Shown here piece by piece: positions 10,701 through 20,329 of a stretch of DNA of 64,000 nucleotides. Position 1 is the first letter of the stretch, and each line of letters opens with the position of its first letter. Source of the stretch: Helicoverpa zea (taxonomy: Eukaryota > Arthropoda > Insecta > Lepidoptera > Noctuidae); contig NC_061479.1 in NCBI RefSeq assembly GCF_022581195.2, positions 6,572,001 to 6,636,000 of the forward strand, written 5' to 3'. The notes beneath the pieces are model-generated. The model was not told the origin of the DNA, ran no database searches, and saw only the letters and a program-made list of their open reading frames with translations. Position numbers and translations under genes: made by a program.

Positions 10701-13700
10701 TATATTTTTTTGTGATTTCAATAACTTTTTGAAATATATACAAAATATATATTTTTTCTTTTATCTTTTGCAATTGCAAATATGCTATTTCAACACAAAT
10801 GACACTCTAATCACAATTTAGGTATGAGGATAAAAAATAGTGGTCAAAGAAGCACTTATACTACGCGCGGCGAATGATGATCCCTATGACGTTTCAACTG
10901 ACAGGTGTAATAGTGATGCGAAACTACGATAAAATACTGTTAGGCAAAGGTCATGTCATTCAGCCAGCTGCATTTCATTGCATTCATTGCATTCTACGGC
11001 CCTTATTATATTTTATTTTACTGTACATTATCGATATTTTGTTTATCGATGTGTCCCTTTTTTTCGATAAAAGCTTGACGACGTAACTTTTGCAGCACGT
11101 ACGATGTACATTTTCATTGAGTGTTTTTCCTGTGTTTCCGAATATTACGTAATAATTTCTTAATATTCATTTTTATAATTTACAAATGTACACAATTATG
11201 ATTTTTCGAATTTTTTGGGCCTGTAAAGGATTTGTTCTGACAGGACGTCACAATGTTAAGCGCTAACGAACTGTCATAGGGATCATGATTCGCCGCGCGT
11301 AGTATAATTCTTCTCAATATTTGAACGCTCATCCCATGTTCTTAAAGTTTTTGCTACACGTCTATAAAAGGGTGTTTTTTTGTGCATCGTCTAGTCTATG
11401 GGTATCTTATGGGACCTCTTAAATGGTTTCCAGATGTGGTGAAACTTAAAGTGTGGCTTGGGAACGTAATATTTAATGTTTTGAAGTGATTTAGATAGTT
11501 TGGTATCGGATGAAATGTATAATGTTGTTTTAATAAAATTATACGTAAATAAAATTACATAAAAAAAAAAACGATAGAATGTAACTGTTTTAGGACATCT
11601 CACAAAGATATGGAAAGCAAATGATTGGTAGAAAACTGTAATATGTTACAACACATACTGTGGATTTAATATTATGCATAGCAAAGTATGCAAAAGAAAC
11701 TAAAATTATAATTATTAAAGTATGTTCTATGCCCATTTCACTGTCAAAATTTGAGCTGTAGTGGGAATTTTAAAGGTGTACACATAATGAGTTTCGTGAA
11801 TGGCGGTAACTGTAAAATGTGCCCCCTCCCTAACACTTTTTTTATCTCCAAACGATTCTCCATTTTCGTTATTATTTAGTTTATTTAAAAATGTTGGTTT
11901 CTCAATATAAGAGAAGGATTATATTCAACTTTCAGGACACAAATATCTTAAGCCGGGTATCCAATGAGGGTTTTTTAAATTTTTTCTGCCACCGGGTGGC
12001 GCCACGTATGCGTCTGGTCCAAACAGCTGTCAAATAGTATGGAATTGTAGGTGCCGAACTTATTGTTTATTGAAATTCTGTTATATTGGAAGTGTTATTG
12101 ATTTTATTATGGACTACGGTCAGAATAAGGTTTCCGAACTAAAAATTGAGCTAAGAGAGAGGGTGCAAAAGTCACTGGTACTAAGGAAAAGCTTGTTGAA
12201 AAAGGAGATTGGGCAAGAATGTATGAAGTTTGGTCCAAATGTCCACCACGAACGAGACCTATATAATTAAATAGTCCACTTAATTTAGAGTAACTTTTAC
12301 TAAGAAAGTAAAAAAAAAAAACAATGCCAAAAAAAAGTTATAGCCAAAAATGTATTCTTAATTTTCGGTAGTTTTTGTATGTTGTCATTATTATTTTTTA
12401 TTTTATTCCACTTTCATTTCCGCACTTTATCTAAAACTAAGATGAGTAAGACACATTTGCATATAAACCCATATTTATTTGCCCGATGGATGTACGAATC
12501 ACGAACCAATTGAGGTGCCAGAAGGGCTTGAATATACTCAACGGTGCCTGGATCTAAGATAGTTCGAAGTAACTGGTGGTGTCTTCTCTCTAATAATGAA
12601 CAATTCTATTTTGTCAGAAGTTACAGAAAGTACGAAAATCGAACATCACGAAAAGTAATTGAAAAAATTAAATTGAAAAAATCTATAAAATGTTTTATTT
12701 TATTTTGCTATAACTTTTTTCTGGCATTATATTTTTTTTTACTTTCATAACAAAATATGTTCTATATTTAACGGGCTATCTAGCCATATAGGTCTCGTTC
12801 GTGGTGGACATTTGGACCGGAATCGCCCATTGTCCTTTGTTAACACAATATGATTTAGTTTTTTTTATTTACTCAACCGCAATAGTAAAACAATAATGCA
12901 GTGCTTTAATTATAAAATAATAAAAAAACACTAAAATCGTTCACTATTCATAGTAAAGATAAGCACTTTGACAGTTACCTGGACCTGACGACTCGGTGCT
13001 GCCATCTCGTGGACGCCATTTTAGAAAACCCTTATTAGGTTCGCCGTGGTTCGCGAACGCGCCCGCTCCGCAAACCAAACATAATGGATACGTCGTGATC
13101 GACTGGAGCACGCTCGGAGCACGGCGGAGCGCTCTGGAAGCGGTTTTTTGCGCGAACTCAAAGGGGAGCGCAGTTTGTTCACTGATGTTGCAGCCTAAGT
13201 GTGTACACTGTACACGTTCACGTTCGCGGAGCACACAGTGTTCGCAAACCACGGCGAACCTAAGTGGATACCCGGCTTTAAACTCTTATTCCGTTGTGTT
13301 TTGTGTATGTGGGGCAGCCTTTAAGATTACCACTTGTCTTAAAAGTACATATACATATATCTTACCGTTCTGCTGCTGTGCATCTCGTTGAGCGTGCGCG
13401 ACGAGAGCGTCACTGGCAACTGTATAGTCTTTGCTGTCCGTGCGACCCGCCTCGCCCGACACTCCTGATGTGTCGTGAGAGCATAGACCTATGGGGAAAT
13501 AATAGAATGTTTATATCTATATTATCGTCTGCCTAGGCTTTTCCCAACTATGTTGAGGTCGTCTTCCAGTCTAACGTGTGCATCTGAGTACCAGTGCTTT
13601 ACAAGGAGCGATTGCCCATCTGACCTCCTCAATCCAGCTATTGTAACCGTCATCCCTTAGTAAAAGCTTTTCTGGCTTCTGAATACAAATAACAACTGAA

Positions 13701-16591
13701 AAAGATTTTCAAATGGCAGCTGGGACCCACTATTGTTCCACCTCCGGTCTGACCACGCCATGCGTTGCTTAACCTTTTGATTAATAGACCCATTCAGCTG
13801 TTATTTAAGCCACATTTTTTTTTCTTTGACAAACATATTAGGTAGTGAAAGGATCCGAAAAGATACACCGGATAGTAACCGAATATGTGTTGCAAGTATA
13901 GATTTAGATCGTTTTGAAGTTGAATTTTGAATTCCTGTATATGTCATCTAATAAACTTATTGACACTTACCTCTAATCTGCAGAGCCTCAGCAGACTTGA
14001 GTAAACTGGGCAGCTCATCCTGGGTGACATTCACCTCGCCCTTGTACATGAAGTCCACTAGCGCTTGCATCTCACTGAACCTGTGGAGAGATTGCGAGGT
14101 TGTAAATGGTTGAATATATAATAACTATGCAAGTCAGAGAATTAAAGGCACGTTTTGTTTTTGATTCCAGCAGATTTTTTTTTTATCTACGATACTGTAG
14201 ATGGAGAATTGTTGCCAGCAAGAATATATGTACAGGGTAAAACAAAAATACTCGTTACATTTTCATACCAAAGCTGCTGGATTTCGATGAAACTTGACAG
14301 CAATGTAGTTTAACTTGACAGCAATGTAGTTTATAACTATATCATTAAGTCTATTTTTTAACCCTATCTAAATAGTAAGTTTTTCACTCGGGAAACGGGT
14401 GAAGCCGCTGGCTAATGACTATCCTCGTTAAAAATGTATATCCTCTTTTCCTTATATTTTTGGTTAGCGAAGAAAATGCCTGAGCATACCACCAGCGCTC
14501 AGGGTAACGCGGCGGTCATGTGTGACTCGCACCCACTAAAATCTCCTCCGTCACGTCCAAATCCTGCTTATTGTCAGAGGAATCAAGAGAACTGCTGTAC
14601 ATGACTTCGCAACTCCTCAAATATCCTGTTCTCTTACCTCATGTCCCTCATCAGCACAATGGGATGGTCGCAGGGGTTCTGCAGCAGCAGCCGCTCGAGG
14701 TAGGCGGAGCATGCTGACAGCACCAGCTTGTGGCAGCGCAGCTGTCGTGACTCGCAAGCCAGGGTCACGTCCGCGAACTGCTCCGTTAGAAGCAGACGAG
14801 GGAATACCGCCTGGAAACGATAATACAAAAGGATATTAATAAAAAATGCTACAAATGAAAATACGTTCACGGGGTGAACGATGGCACATACGGACATAGA
14901 CATGTCAAAGCTCAAACATCGAAAGAGGGCGATTTTGTAACATGGATTAAAAATCTGGTCAAATGCTAGTCGTAATCCCGCACGAAGGGTCTCGTACCAT
15001 AATCTGCCTAGCCTTTTCTATGTTTAGCTCGGCTTTCAGACTTGCCAGATGCAGATGAGTACCAATTACAATTGGTTAATTACTGGCTGGCACCTCTTTA
15101 GTAAAACTGATAGTTAGACTTCCTGGCTTCTGACTACCCTTAACCACTGCCAAAGGTGTTCAAATAACAGCCGAGACCCACCGATTTAACGTGTCTTCCG
15201 AAAACAACTCAAGTGTAACAAAATCTGTTCATTCATTCGTGAGCTACGATGCCATAGACAGGCTCAACGGGAATATGAAACTTCTAAGACCTTGTCCTTT
15301 AACAATACATATGTGACATTTTCTTTACAAAACGTCTTCACTTCTGTGATAGTAATCCCACCCAAAACAAAAATGTGAAAGGCTGCCAAGTTCGATAATA
15401 TGGGAATGCTTCGCCTATAAAATAAAAGAGATCTGAATAACTACCAAGTTCCATACACATACCTCTGTTAAAAATAGTTACTTTTTAATGATGTTACTTG
15501 GCAAGTTTTCACACACCTTGCTATAAACATACTAAACGCAATGAATCAAGTATTTAATTTTCTATTAAAACTTGCCAAGTAACATCATCAAAAAGTAACT
15601 ATTTTTAACTGAGGTATGTGTATGGAACTTGGTACTCATTCAGATCTCTTCTTTTATAGGCGAAGCATTCCCATATTATCGAACTTGGCAGCCTTTCACA
15701 TTTTTGTTTTGGGTGGGATTTCATTTATTTTTGTAAGGTTGTTTATTTTATTTTTTTCTTATGATTAATTTAGTTAAGGAAATGTCTCATTTATACTACT
15801 TTCAGATTTTTGAATATGCACTATGCTTCTTACAAAGAAATTAACTAGATTAACTAAATGGTCTAGATTTACCAACTGACTGACATGACATTTTATCATA
15901 TATTATGTTCGTGGATGAAAGTTACACATTCGTTATTTTCGAAAGTGACTCACACTTGGCCGTTTTCAGATTTTTACTTTACTTTGACTAAATACAAACC
16001 TTTGTAACGAATTTCAGATCGGTACGAACATTCGAAGATATATCATATAAATATAGTTAAATTTAGTTCGTTTTAGTTCCTTAGGGGTATAATGTGAATT
16101 ATTTTGAAACTGACTCACACTTGGCTATTTTCAGATTTTTCTCTTTACCTTGACATAAAGACCTACCTCCATGCCAAATTTCAAGTCAATACGACCATTG
16201 GAAGTGGTCTAGGTTTTTGATGAGTGAGTCAGTCAGTGAGTGTTTAGTAAAAATTGCGATTTTCTGACGTCAATATCTCAAGACCTACAATAAGTATATT
16301 AATGAAATTTTGTATTTTAGTTAAGTGAGGGGGTCTCAACAGATACTATAAATTTGATATGCGTAAATAAAATAGATTTTGAGTTATAGGGGGGTCGAAT
16401 TTGGCCCGAAATGGTTCGTGTAATATAACCCACGGCCGGTGTGTCGCTTTTTTTTGCTCGAACTTGGCGGACACACTGCCGTGTGTCTAGATTAACCTAT
16501 TTTCTAAAAATAATAAAAAAATAAACCATACCTGTAAATTAGTGTGGTAGGAGTTCCACCTGACGCAAAACTGTTGCGGAGGCAGCGCCAT
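1337..16591 (-). CDS. BTB/POZ-Psq transcription factor (whole gene, two alternative 3' ends)
   Basis: A nuclear DNA-binding regulator of the insect Tramtrack/Bric-a-brac BTB group (family assignment from motifs; subfamily not resolved). Exons 16532-16591, 14638-14810, 13971-14080, 13366-13488, 10153-10328 and 9715-9760 are shared. The first three encode a BTB domain (residues about 10-115) with the group's FCVRWNSYHTNL start, ADVTLACE, HKLVLSACS, DFMYKGEVNV and LLKSAEALQIRG. The rest of the shared part is an Asn/Thr- and Glu-rich linker. Ending A (8566-9190 + 7601-7952) adds an AT-hook (RRRGRPPIF, about residue 363) and a Psq helix-turn-helix at 415-465, giving 554 aa. Ending B (1337-1725) adds a different Psq helix-turn-helix at 281-325, giving 358 aa. 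All exons have GT-AG borders and matching phases; CDS totals are 1665 and 1077 nt. Automatic annotation might call this longitudinals-lacking-like or bric-a-brac-like; the sequence does not settle orthology. Confidence 0.88.
3032..3280. mobile_element. TIR element with a SINE-D fragment inside
   Basis: The terminal inverted repeats pair CCATAACCGATCCATCG (left) with CGATGGATCGGTTATTGG (right) and continue inward through TTTTGCGATT. Positions about 3098-3225 match, in reverse, the SINE-D body also seen at 17734-17919. The element is therefore composite or carries a nested SINE piece. Confidence 0.55.
4085..4290. mobile_element. Foldback MITE
   Basis: Left arm CACTTTTTATACAGAAAACC and inner AACACTTGTCTAAAAAA are mirrored by TTTTTAGACAAGTGTTCAAC and CAATACAAAAGTG on the right. 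About 200 bp, non-coding. Confidence 0.55.
5112..5330 (-). mobile_element. SINE-A fragment (tRNA-derived SINE body)
   Basis: It matches, in reverse, the body of the tRNA-headed SINE-A seen nearly whole at 48949-49335, including the GACTACCCGTA, TGTTCAAATGACAGCCGG and GTGCCTTCCGAAACACGGAG stretches. It is truncated at both ends. Confidence 0.65.
6458..6756 (+). mobile_element. LINE-like 3' fragment (GGGTTCCGTACCC... repeat)
   Basis: It begins TAGGGTTCCGTACCCAAAGG, has a GTCCGTCCGTCCGT stretch, and ends GAGTCCGACTCGCACTTCGC followed by T-rich sequence. A shorter reverse copy is at 48478-48612. This layout is well known as a dispersed lepidopteran retroelement tail; no reverse transcriptase is left here. 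Confidence 0.5.
7601..7952 (-). CDS. BTB-Psq gene, last exon of the long isoform
   Basis: The exon opens after CTTCCAG, and its first base completes the codon started by the AG of exon 8566-9190. It supplies the second half of the Psq HTH (HKVPRKSLRNWMKRCHIKSS). A Gln/Lys-rich segment and an acidic tail follow (KNEDVLKDAEGKNEEGNA), ending SVHE and TGA. The similar VPRK.LRNWM..(Y/C).IKS core in exon 1337-1725 shows that the two endings descend from related Psq exons. Confidence 0.87.
8566..9190 (-). CDS. BTB-Psq gene, large exon with AT-hook and first half of Psq HTH
   Basis: The exon is bounded by TTGTAG and GTGAGAG, entering in phase 1 and leaving in phase 2. It encodes a charged Asn/Lys/Glu-rich region, the AT-hook-like MRRRGRPPIF, and the start of the Psq domain (RRYSNEAMWAALMDVKKGGS). 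The intron cuts the helix-turn-helix between its first and second helices, so the DNA-binding fold exists only when this exon is joined to 7601-7952. Confidence 0.87.
9715..9760 (-). CDS. BTB-Psq gene, 46-nt microexon before the 3' choice
   Basis: Flanked by a T-rich acceptor ending CAG and the donor GTAAGT. It adds DDEPGKPGSSLGQAS and a trailing G, so its phase (0 in, 1 out) fits exon 10153-10328 upstream and both alternative endings downstream. It is the last shared exon, the branching point of the two isoforms. Confidence 0.82.
10030..10152 (-). repeat. Intronic partial tandem copy of BTB-Psq exon sequence
   Basis: Plus positions 10067-10108 repeat positions 10201-10242 of the adjacent exon almost base for base (on the minus strand GAGAGAGCYGACATCAAGGA...), 134 bp away. 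A smaller repeat (TCCTCACTATCCA) occurs twice inside the copy. In its native frame the copy reads EERADIKEETVEEN, then stops shortly after. It lies directly behind the GTGAGG donor of exon 10153-10328. Confidence 0.75.
10153..10328 (-). CDS. BTB-Psq gene, linker exon (Asn/Thr-rich then acidic)
   Basis: The acceptor is TCTATTCCAG and the donor is GAG followed by GTGAGG. It encodes PSPAQKSPPTNNNNT, a run of Thr, the basic KKRKSEER (a possible nuclear localisation signal) and the acidic DGLYYGELDNDNMEFNE. Enters in phase 1, leaves in phase 0. If the donor were ignored, the frame would stay open for about 55 more Arg-rich codons to a stop at 9985. Confidence 0.83.
10856..11307. mobile_element. 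TIR element (TTATACTACGCGCGGCG ends)
   Basis: Left end TTATACTACGCGCGGCGAAT and right end ATTCGCCGCGCGTAGTATAA form a terminal inverted repeat of about 35 bp that continues through ATGATCCCTATGAC. About 450 bp, no supported coding frame, inserted in the intron between exons 13366-13488 and 10153-10328. Confidence 0.75.
11951..13277. mobile_element. Harbinger-like non-autonomous element with TTA duplication
   Basis: The perfect 13-bp terminal repeat AGCCGGGTATCCA / TGGATACCCGGCT is flanked by TTA on both sides (11948-11950 and 13278-13280). A 3-bp TWA duplication is characteristic of PIF/Harbinger elements; the superfamily call is inference. Inside are a frameshifted SAP-domain ORF (12109-12266), inverted partial copies of its 3' part (12779-12824) and a second inverted pair, TTAGGTTCGCCGTGG at 13035 and its complement ending at 13263. 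It lies in an intron of the BTB-Psq gene, 88 bp from exon 13366-13488. Confidence 0.65.
12109..12266 (+). pseudogene. Frameshifted SAP-domain ORF inside the Harbinger-like element
   Basis: Reading from ATG at 12109 gives MDYGQNKVSELKIELRER. A one-base shift near 12162 moves the frame to GAKVTGTKEKLVEK, and this frame runs to TAA at 12264. Together these fit the SAP helix-turn-helix pattern (K.SELK.EL..RG....G.K..LVE), a DNA- and scaffold-binding motif of about 35 residues. The tail is WSKCPPRTRPI. I call it a broken copy because neither single frame holds the whole motif. Confidence 0.55.
13366..13488 (-). CDS. BTB-Psq gene, linker exon
   Basis: Acceptor TTTCCCCATAG and donor GTAAGA; phase 1 in and 1 out. 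It encodes about 40 residues of Ser/Asp/Ala/Gln-rich linker (DTSGVSGEAGRTDSKDYTV... ending RDAQQQNG) with no recognised fold. Its GC content is well above the surrounding intron. Confidence 0.82.
13532..13805 (-). mobile_element. SINE-A, degenerate reverse copy
   Basis: Reverse match to the SINE-A body starting CCTAGGCTTTTCCCAACTAT and continuing through the GAGTACCAGTGCTTTACAAG stretch. It lies between exons 13366-13488 and 13971-14080 and ends about 165 bp from the latter. Confidence 0.6.
13971..14080 (-). CDS. BTB-Psq gene, third BTB exon
   Basis: Acceptor CTCCACAG and donor GTAAGTG. It encodes FSEMQALVDFMYKGEVNV and TQDELPSLLKSAEALQIR, the C-terminal part of the BTB fold with the signature FMYKGEVNV and the closing helix. 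Enters in phase 2, leaves in phase 1. Confidence 0.9.
14638..14810 (-). CDS. BTB-Psq gene, main BTB exon
   Basis: Acceptor CGTTTCCAG and donor GTAAGAG. It encodes the core of the BTB/POZ domain: FPRLLLTEQFADVTLACE, then RCHKLVLSACSAYLERLLLQ and NPCDHPIVLMRDM. These are the dimerisation-interface residues typical of insect Ttk-group BTB proteins. Phase 0 in, phase 2 out. Confidence 0.92.
15005..15195 (-). mobile_element. SINE-A, degenerate reverse copy
   Basis: The TGCAGATGAGTACCAATTAC and TTCTGACTACCCTTAACCAC stretches match the SINE-A body in reverse. It lies in the first coding intron of the BTB-Psq gene. Confidence 0.5.
15355..15719. mobile_element. Long foldback element (about 157-bp arms)
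   Basis: The segment from ATCCCACCCAAAACAAAAAT to about 15513 is the near-perfect inverse of about 15567-15719 (ending TTGTTTTGGGTGGGAT), separated by a loop of about 55 bp. The arms differ at only a few positions, so the insertion or its last homogenisation is recent. Non-coding; lies in the first coding intron of the BTB-Psq gene. Confidence 0.8.
16532..16591 (-). CDS. BTB-Psq gene, first coding exon
   Basis: ATG at 16591 opens MALPPQQFCVRWNSYHTNLQ and the exon closes at CAG before GTATGG, phase 0. FC(V/L)RWN.Y..NL is the hallmark N-terminus of insect BTB transcription factors, which fixes the start codon. The bases before it (GAAAGAAAG) are an acceptable translation context. Confidence 0.9.
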
Positions 16592-16780
16592 CTTTCTTTC
16601 ACAAGGCAAATTATCACGAAAACTAGCTTAACATTATCTTTGGCCAATCACTGCACGTTCCAACTTCAAAAATTCAAAATTGCACAAAACCGTTACACTA
16701 GAAAAATTGCACAGTTCTCTTTTCAAAAAAACTCCCGCCAAAAACTTTTGTATCACAGTGTATAAATTCTAACGCTAGGA
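16592..16780 (-). promoter_or_regulatory. Possible proximal promoter of the BTB-Psq gene
   Basis: On the minus strand, upstream of the ATG, TTTTGGCGGGAG (plus 16735-16746) resembles an E2F-type site, with TTTATACACTG just above it. There is no clear splice acceptor directly before the ATG, although GTGCAG about 62 bases upstream could serve as one. Transcription may therefore start here or far upstream (see 32218-33010). Confidence 0.3.
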
Positions 16781-17409
16781 AGTAAAAATATTTTCTTGTT
16801 TTTTTTTTATATTTATTTTAAAATTTTAAGTACGTTGAATACTTTCGTTTTTTAATATTTTTAAGTAGAAACTTTTTAGACTAGACTGTATATTTTAAGG
16901 TTTGAATACTGGAACTGTATTTATATACCTGGAAAGAGAAAAAAATACAATATTAGAAAAAAACAACATAATTACAAACTCTACTAAAGATTTCATAGTT
17001 CAATATTTTTCCGTGCGATCTCTCGATTGAGCCGTGAAATAAGACATGATAAGAGATTTATTTTCAACTCAAAATATAATAGTTTCGGAGCCTTCAGTAT
17101 ATTAACAAATTTTAATATTTTCTCATTATATTAGTATAAAAGTGTAGATAAATAGACACCAGACTCAACAAAAATGCATAATTGCAAAACACCAACACAC
17201 TTCTCCCTACACAGACCCTAACATCCCCCAAAAAAAGCAAATAAACCAACGAACGAGACAAAAAACAACTACCGCACGTTTTGCCACAAGTGCGAGGGAG
17301 ACGGCTATAGGTCTCACCGCTCCTGCCTTTAATAAAGTTTGAAACAAAATGTGGGTATACAAAAATCAATATGAGAACACTGACCTTATGGTTATACGCC
17401 TATATTTAC

Positions 17410-17530
17410 ACGAGGTGCACCATTTAACTAAAACGATAACCGAATCGTTTGATGTTGTCAAATCGCTGGTTTGATGAGAGCAAGTATACGGCTGGTCATG
17501 ATTTGGTTATCGTTATAGTTAAAATGCTGC
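17410..17530. mobile_element. Foldback MITE, GGTGCACCATTTAAC family, copy 2
   Basis: Begins AGGTGCACCATTTAACTAAA and ends GTTATCGTTATAGTTAAAAT, matching the element at 390-519 in order and orientation of both arms. Confidence 0.6.
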
Positions 17531-17733
17531 TACTGCACTCGCATTTCATTAGAGTCGGTAAGAAGTAAGAGATATTCTAGTTTTACAATGGATACCTTCC
17601 CTCCTCCTAGGTAATATTATAAATCTAAAGATTTTCTTTGCTTGAACGTGCTAATATCAGAAACTAGTGGTAAGATTTGATGTGCTGTTAGATAGCCCAT
17701 TTATCGAGGAAGGCTACAGGTCACTATTGACCC

Positions 17734-17919
17734 CAAGGCCTGCCGGGGCTGCGGGTTGTTCGAAAGAGATACCGCGGCCCTGGTACACAAAAGGCCTATG
17801 ACGGAACACGACGGTTTTTAGTCAGTAAGAGTCTGACACTCCCTCTCCGCTGCTAACCCACAGCGGGAGGGGTCATTTGATGATTTTTGACGTCGGAAAA
17901 AAAAAAAAAAAAAAAAAAA
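17734..17919 (+). mobile_element. SINE-D with poly(A) tail and 15-bp target duplication
   Basis: The body (GGCCTGCCGGGGCTGCGGG through CACAGCGGGAGGGGTCATTT) ends in a run of more than 20 A. GGTCACTATTGACCC occurs at both edges (17719-17733 and 17920-17934), a target-site duplication made by LINE-type retrotransposition. Other copies: 30950-31147 and 34301-34487 (plus), about 3098-3225 and 55557-55870 (minus). The perfect duplication suggests a young insertion. Confidence 0.85.
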
Positions 17920-17934
17920 GGTCACTATTGACCC

Positions 17935-19032
17935 GGATTGAAGCTACGGAATTGTTAGAAAGATGCTATCATCACTTTTTTAAATTTCTTCCAGAGTATT
18001 ATTATCCAAAGACATTTTGGGCTAGAGGACAGAAATGTATGCCATATGGAGCAAAGGTAGTGAGATTCGAGCGATAACGCTGTCTATGAAAACTTGCTTA
18101 CATTGATAAGATTGGCGTGGGAGTGTTTTGTTATCAATGGAAAGTACATCTAAGGTACTTTACTTACTATCTCAAATACATATAGATTTAGAGAGTGGTG
18201 CTAGATACTTATAAGCAGTACATACTAGCTGTACATGTGTCCCGAGAGAAGTTTGTATTTCCTGCACACGGGTACAAAATAGCCACGTCATTTCTCAGGC
18301 TTTAAACCAGGTATCGGCGTACATCATATAAATCGGTTTAGCAGTTATGCAGTTTTTGATATTGTAAATCACATCAAGATTTGAATAGCGTGAAATTTGG
18401 ATGTCACTCTTTCACGCCGAAACTACTGAAAGGATTTTGACGAAACTTGGCAGTATACCTAGCTTTTACATAAGAATAAATACAATTTTACATAATAATC
18501 CGGATATGAGAAGCAGTCCATTCAAAGACCGTAATAAATGGCGAACATCAGTAGTTGAAGTAATGAAAGGTAAGGACTATTCAGAAGATTTCATCATCAT
18601 CCTCCTGCCCTTATCCCAATTTTATTCGTGGTCGGCGCAGTATGTTTTCTCCTTCCACACTCTTCTATCTGCCGTGATCTCACAAGTAACATTCTTTCTT
18701 AAGTACCATATCTACTTTCACACAGTCCACCCATCGCTTCTTTGGTCGTCCTCTTCCACTATATCCGTCCACGTTTTCATATTCATCACAACATTTATTC
18801 AGAAGATTTATATGAAACAATTATACCTTTACCAAAAACTAGAGCAACATAAAAGATAACTGAAGTCCACAAAATAATACTAGTTACTCAAGAACCGTAC
18901 GTACTATGTTTACAAAGAGCAGTTATGTTTTGACGCAGATATGAAACCGACGCCCGTAGTGACGCAAGAAAAACTTCGTGCATCCGAATCGCAGGGTTTC
19001 AGGCGTTTCGAAGGACCAGTCAGACTTTAGCA
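17935..19032. other. Intergenic or 5' intron, no gene seen
   Basis: AT-rich, with decayed copies of the common interspersed repeat (for example TTTCACGCCGAAACTACTGA near 18410) and a T/C-rich patch at 18595-18790 (ATCATCATCCTCCTGCCC...) that looks like another retroelement tail. A 152-codon open frame at 18401 spans these repeats and has no recognisable domain, so I do not call it a gene. Confidence 0.5.
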
Positions 19033-19262
19033 ACGGATCATCATCATCTGCCTAGCCTTTTCTCAACTGATGTCCTCCTAGCCGATTATCAGCTACGGCG
19101 GCTGTTCTCATGTAAGGAGATTAGCCAACTGCGCAGGACATATTATAGTGCACGCACATTTGCTTGGACACAGGTGCACTCACTATTCCTTCGCTCTCAT
19201 AGCGCGATGGGACGGTGAACGGACACGAAAGTAGAGAGATCAGCCGCAGGACCGACATTTAC
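19033..19262 (-). mobile_element. SINE-B fragment
   Basis: Reverse match to the SINE-B body: CCTCCTAGCCGATTATCAGC, AGGACATATTATAGTGCACG and TCATAGCGCGATGGGACGG. It runs directly into a SINE-A fragment. Confidence 0.65.
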
Positions 19263-19385
19263 GTGCTTTTCTCAACTATGTTGAGGTCGGCTCCAGTCTA
19301 ACCGGATGCAGCTGAGTACCAGTGTGCCACAAGGAGCGACTGCCCTATCAGACCTCCTTAGCCCAGTTAGCAGGATATATTGATG
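19263..19385 (-). mobile_element. SINE-A fragment abutting SINE-B
   Basis: CTTTTCTCAACTATGTTGAG through CAGACCTCCTTAGCCCAGTT is the reversed 3' part of SINE-A. Confidence 0.6.
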
Positions 19386-20329
19386 ATCACTAAGACTCAC
19401 CGAAATGGAATGAGATAAAAGCAGTATCAGACTAACTGAATCGATTTAAATGTACTGGGAAAGAATATAGGCTATTCTTTTATCTGGGTGCGTTGAGCAG
19501 TTCTCTTAAGACGCGTGTAACAGCAGATAGCCAAAATAATATTTTTATATATTCCCAGTTAAATGGGCAATATCAAACCAAAATTAAAGCATCATAGCAC
19601 GAAACTATGTATCACAGCAAAACAGGGAAGACTAACCAAAAAATTCTAAACAAAAAAATGCATCTGATTACTCACGAAATGAACTCATCAGTTACTGACA
19701 AAGAATGAGTACGGTAAGAAGCCAGACGGCCTCAAAACGCCGGTACAGAATTAACCCGAGGCGCCTCGGACCCCCGCCGCGTCTATTTTGGGCGCCCTTA
19801 GGGTCGATGCCCGGACCCAACGGCAGATAAACCACCCTTCTTGGCGCCCTAATACATACTCCCCCAATTTTGCGGGTACTGCAACTAAGGATTTTTGGTC
19901 CTCTTGTAATTAATGACGACTCTTAATTCAAGGAGTGTGAAGTATTGGCAATTTTTTGTGGAGAACGGAAGTGTTTTAAGATTGACGAAGATTTGAACTG
20001 AGTATTTCTATAACGTACCTATCCCAGGGTTGGGAATTAGAAATTTTTTGAAGTTTGACATATATTTTAAGGAGCTTAATGTCAAAATTCAATGGATAGA
20101 CTGGATATAGAAATCCACCTATACCCAGTCTTTATGTAGACATCGAAAGTTTTCTGATATCACATATTTTACTAGCTTCTGTCAGGAGTTTTACCTGATT
20201 CCTCAGTAAACTACTTCTCGCACTCGGATAAAAATGTTAAGATTGACATTAAGTTACGTAAGAAAATATAGGTCAAACTTAATAGTGATATTAAGTTTGA
20301 CTAAAATATGTGAAAGCGCAACAGATAGA

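Noticed and set aside
12996..13391. Overlapping open frames on both strands at 12944-13536
   Set aside because: They cover the GC-rich right part of the Harbinger-like element and the neighbouring BTB exon in wrong frames.
18401..18859. 152-codon plus-strand ORF, among the longest in the window
   Set aside because: It begins in a decayed interspersed repeat and passes through a T/C-rich retroelement tail; no domain and no codon bias.
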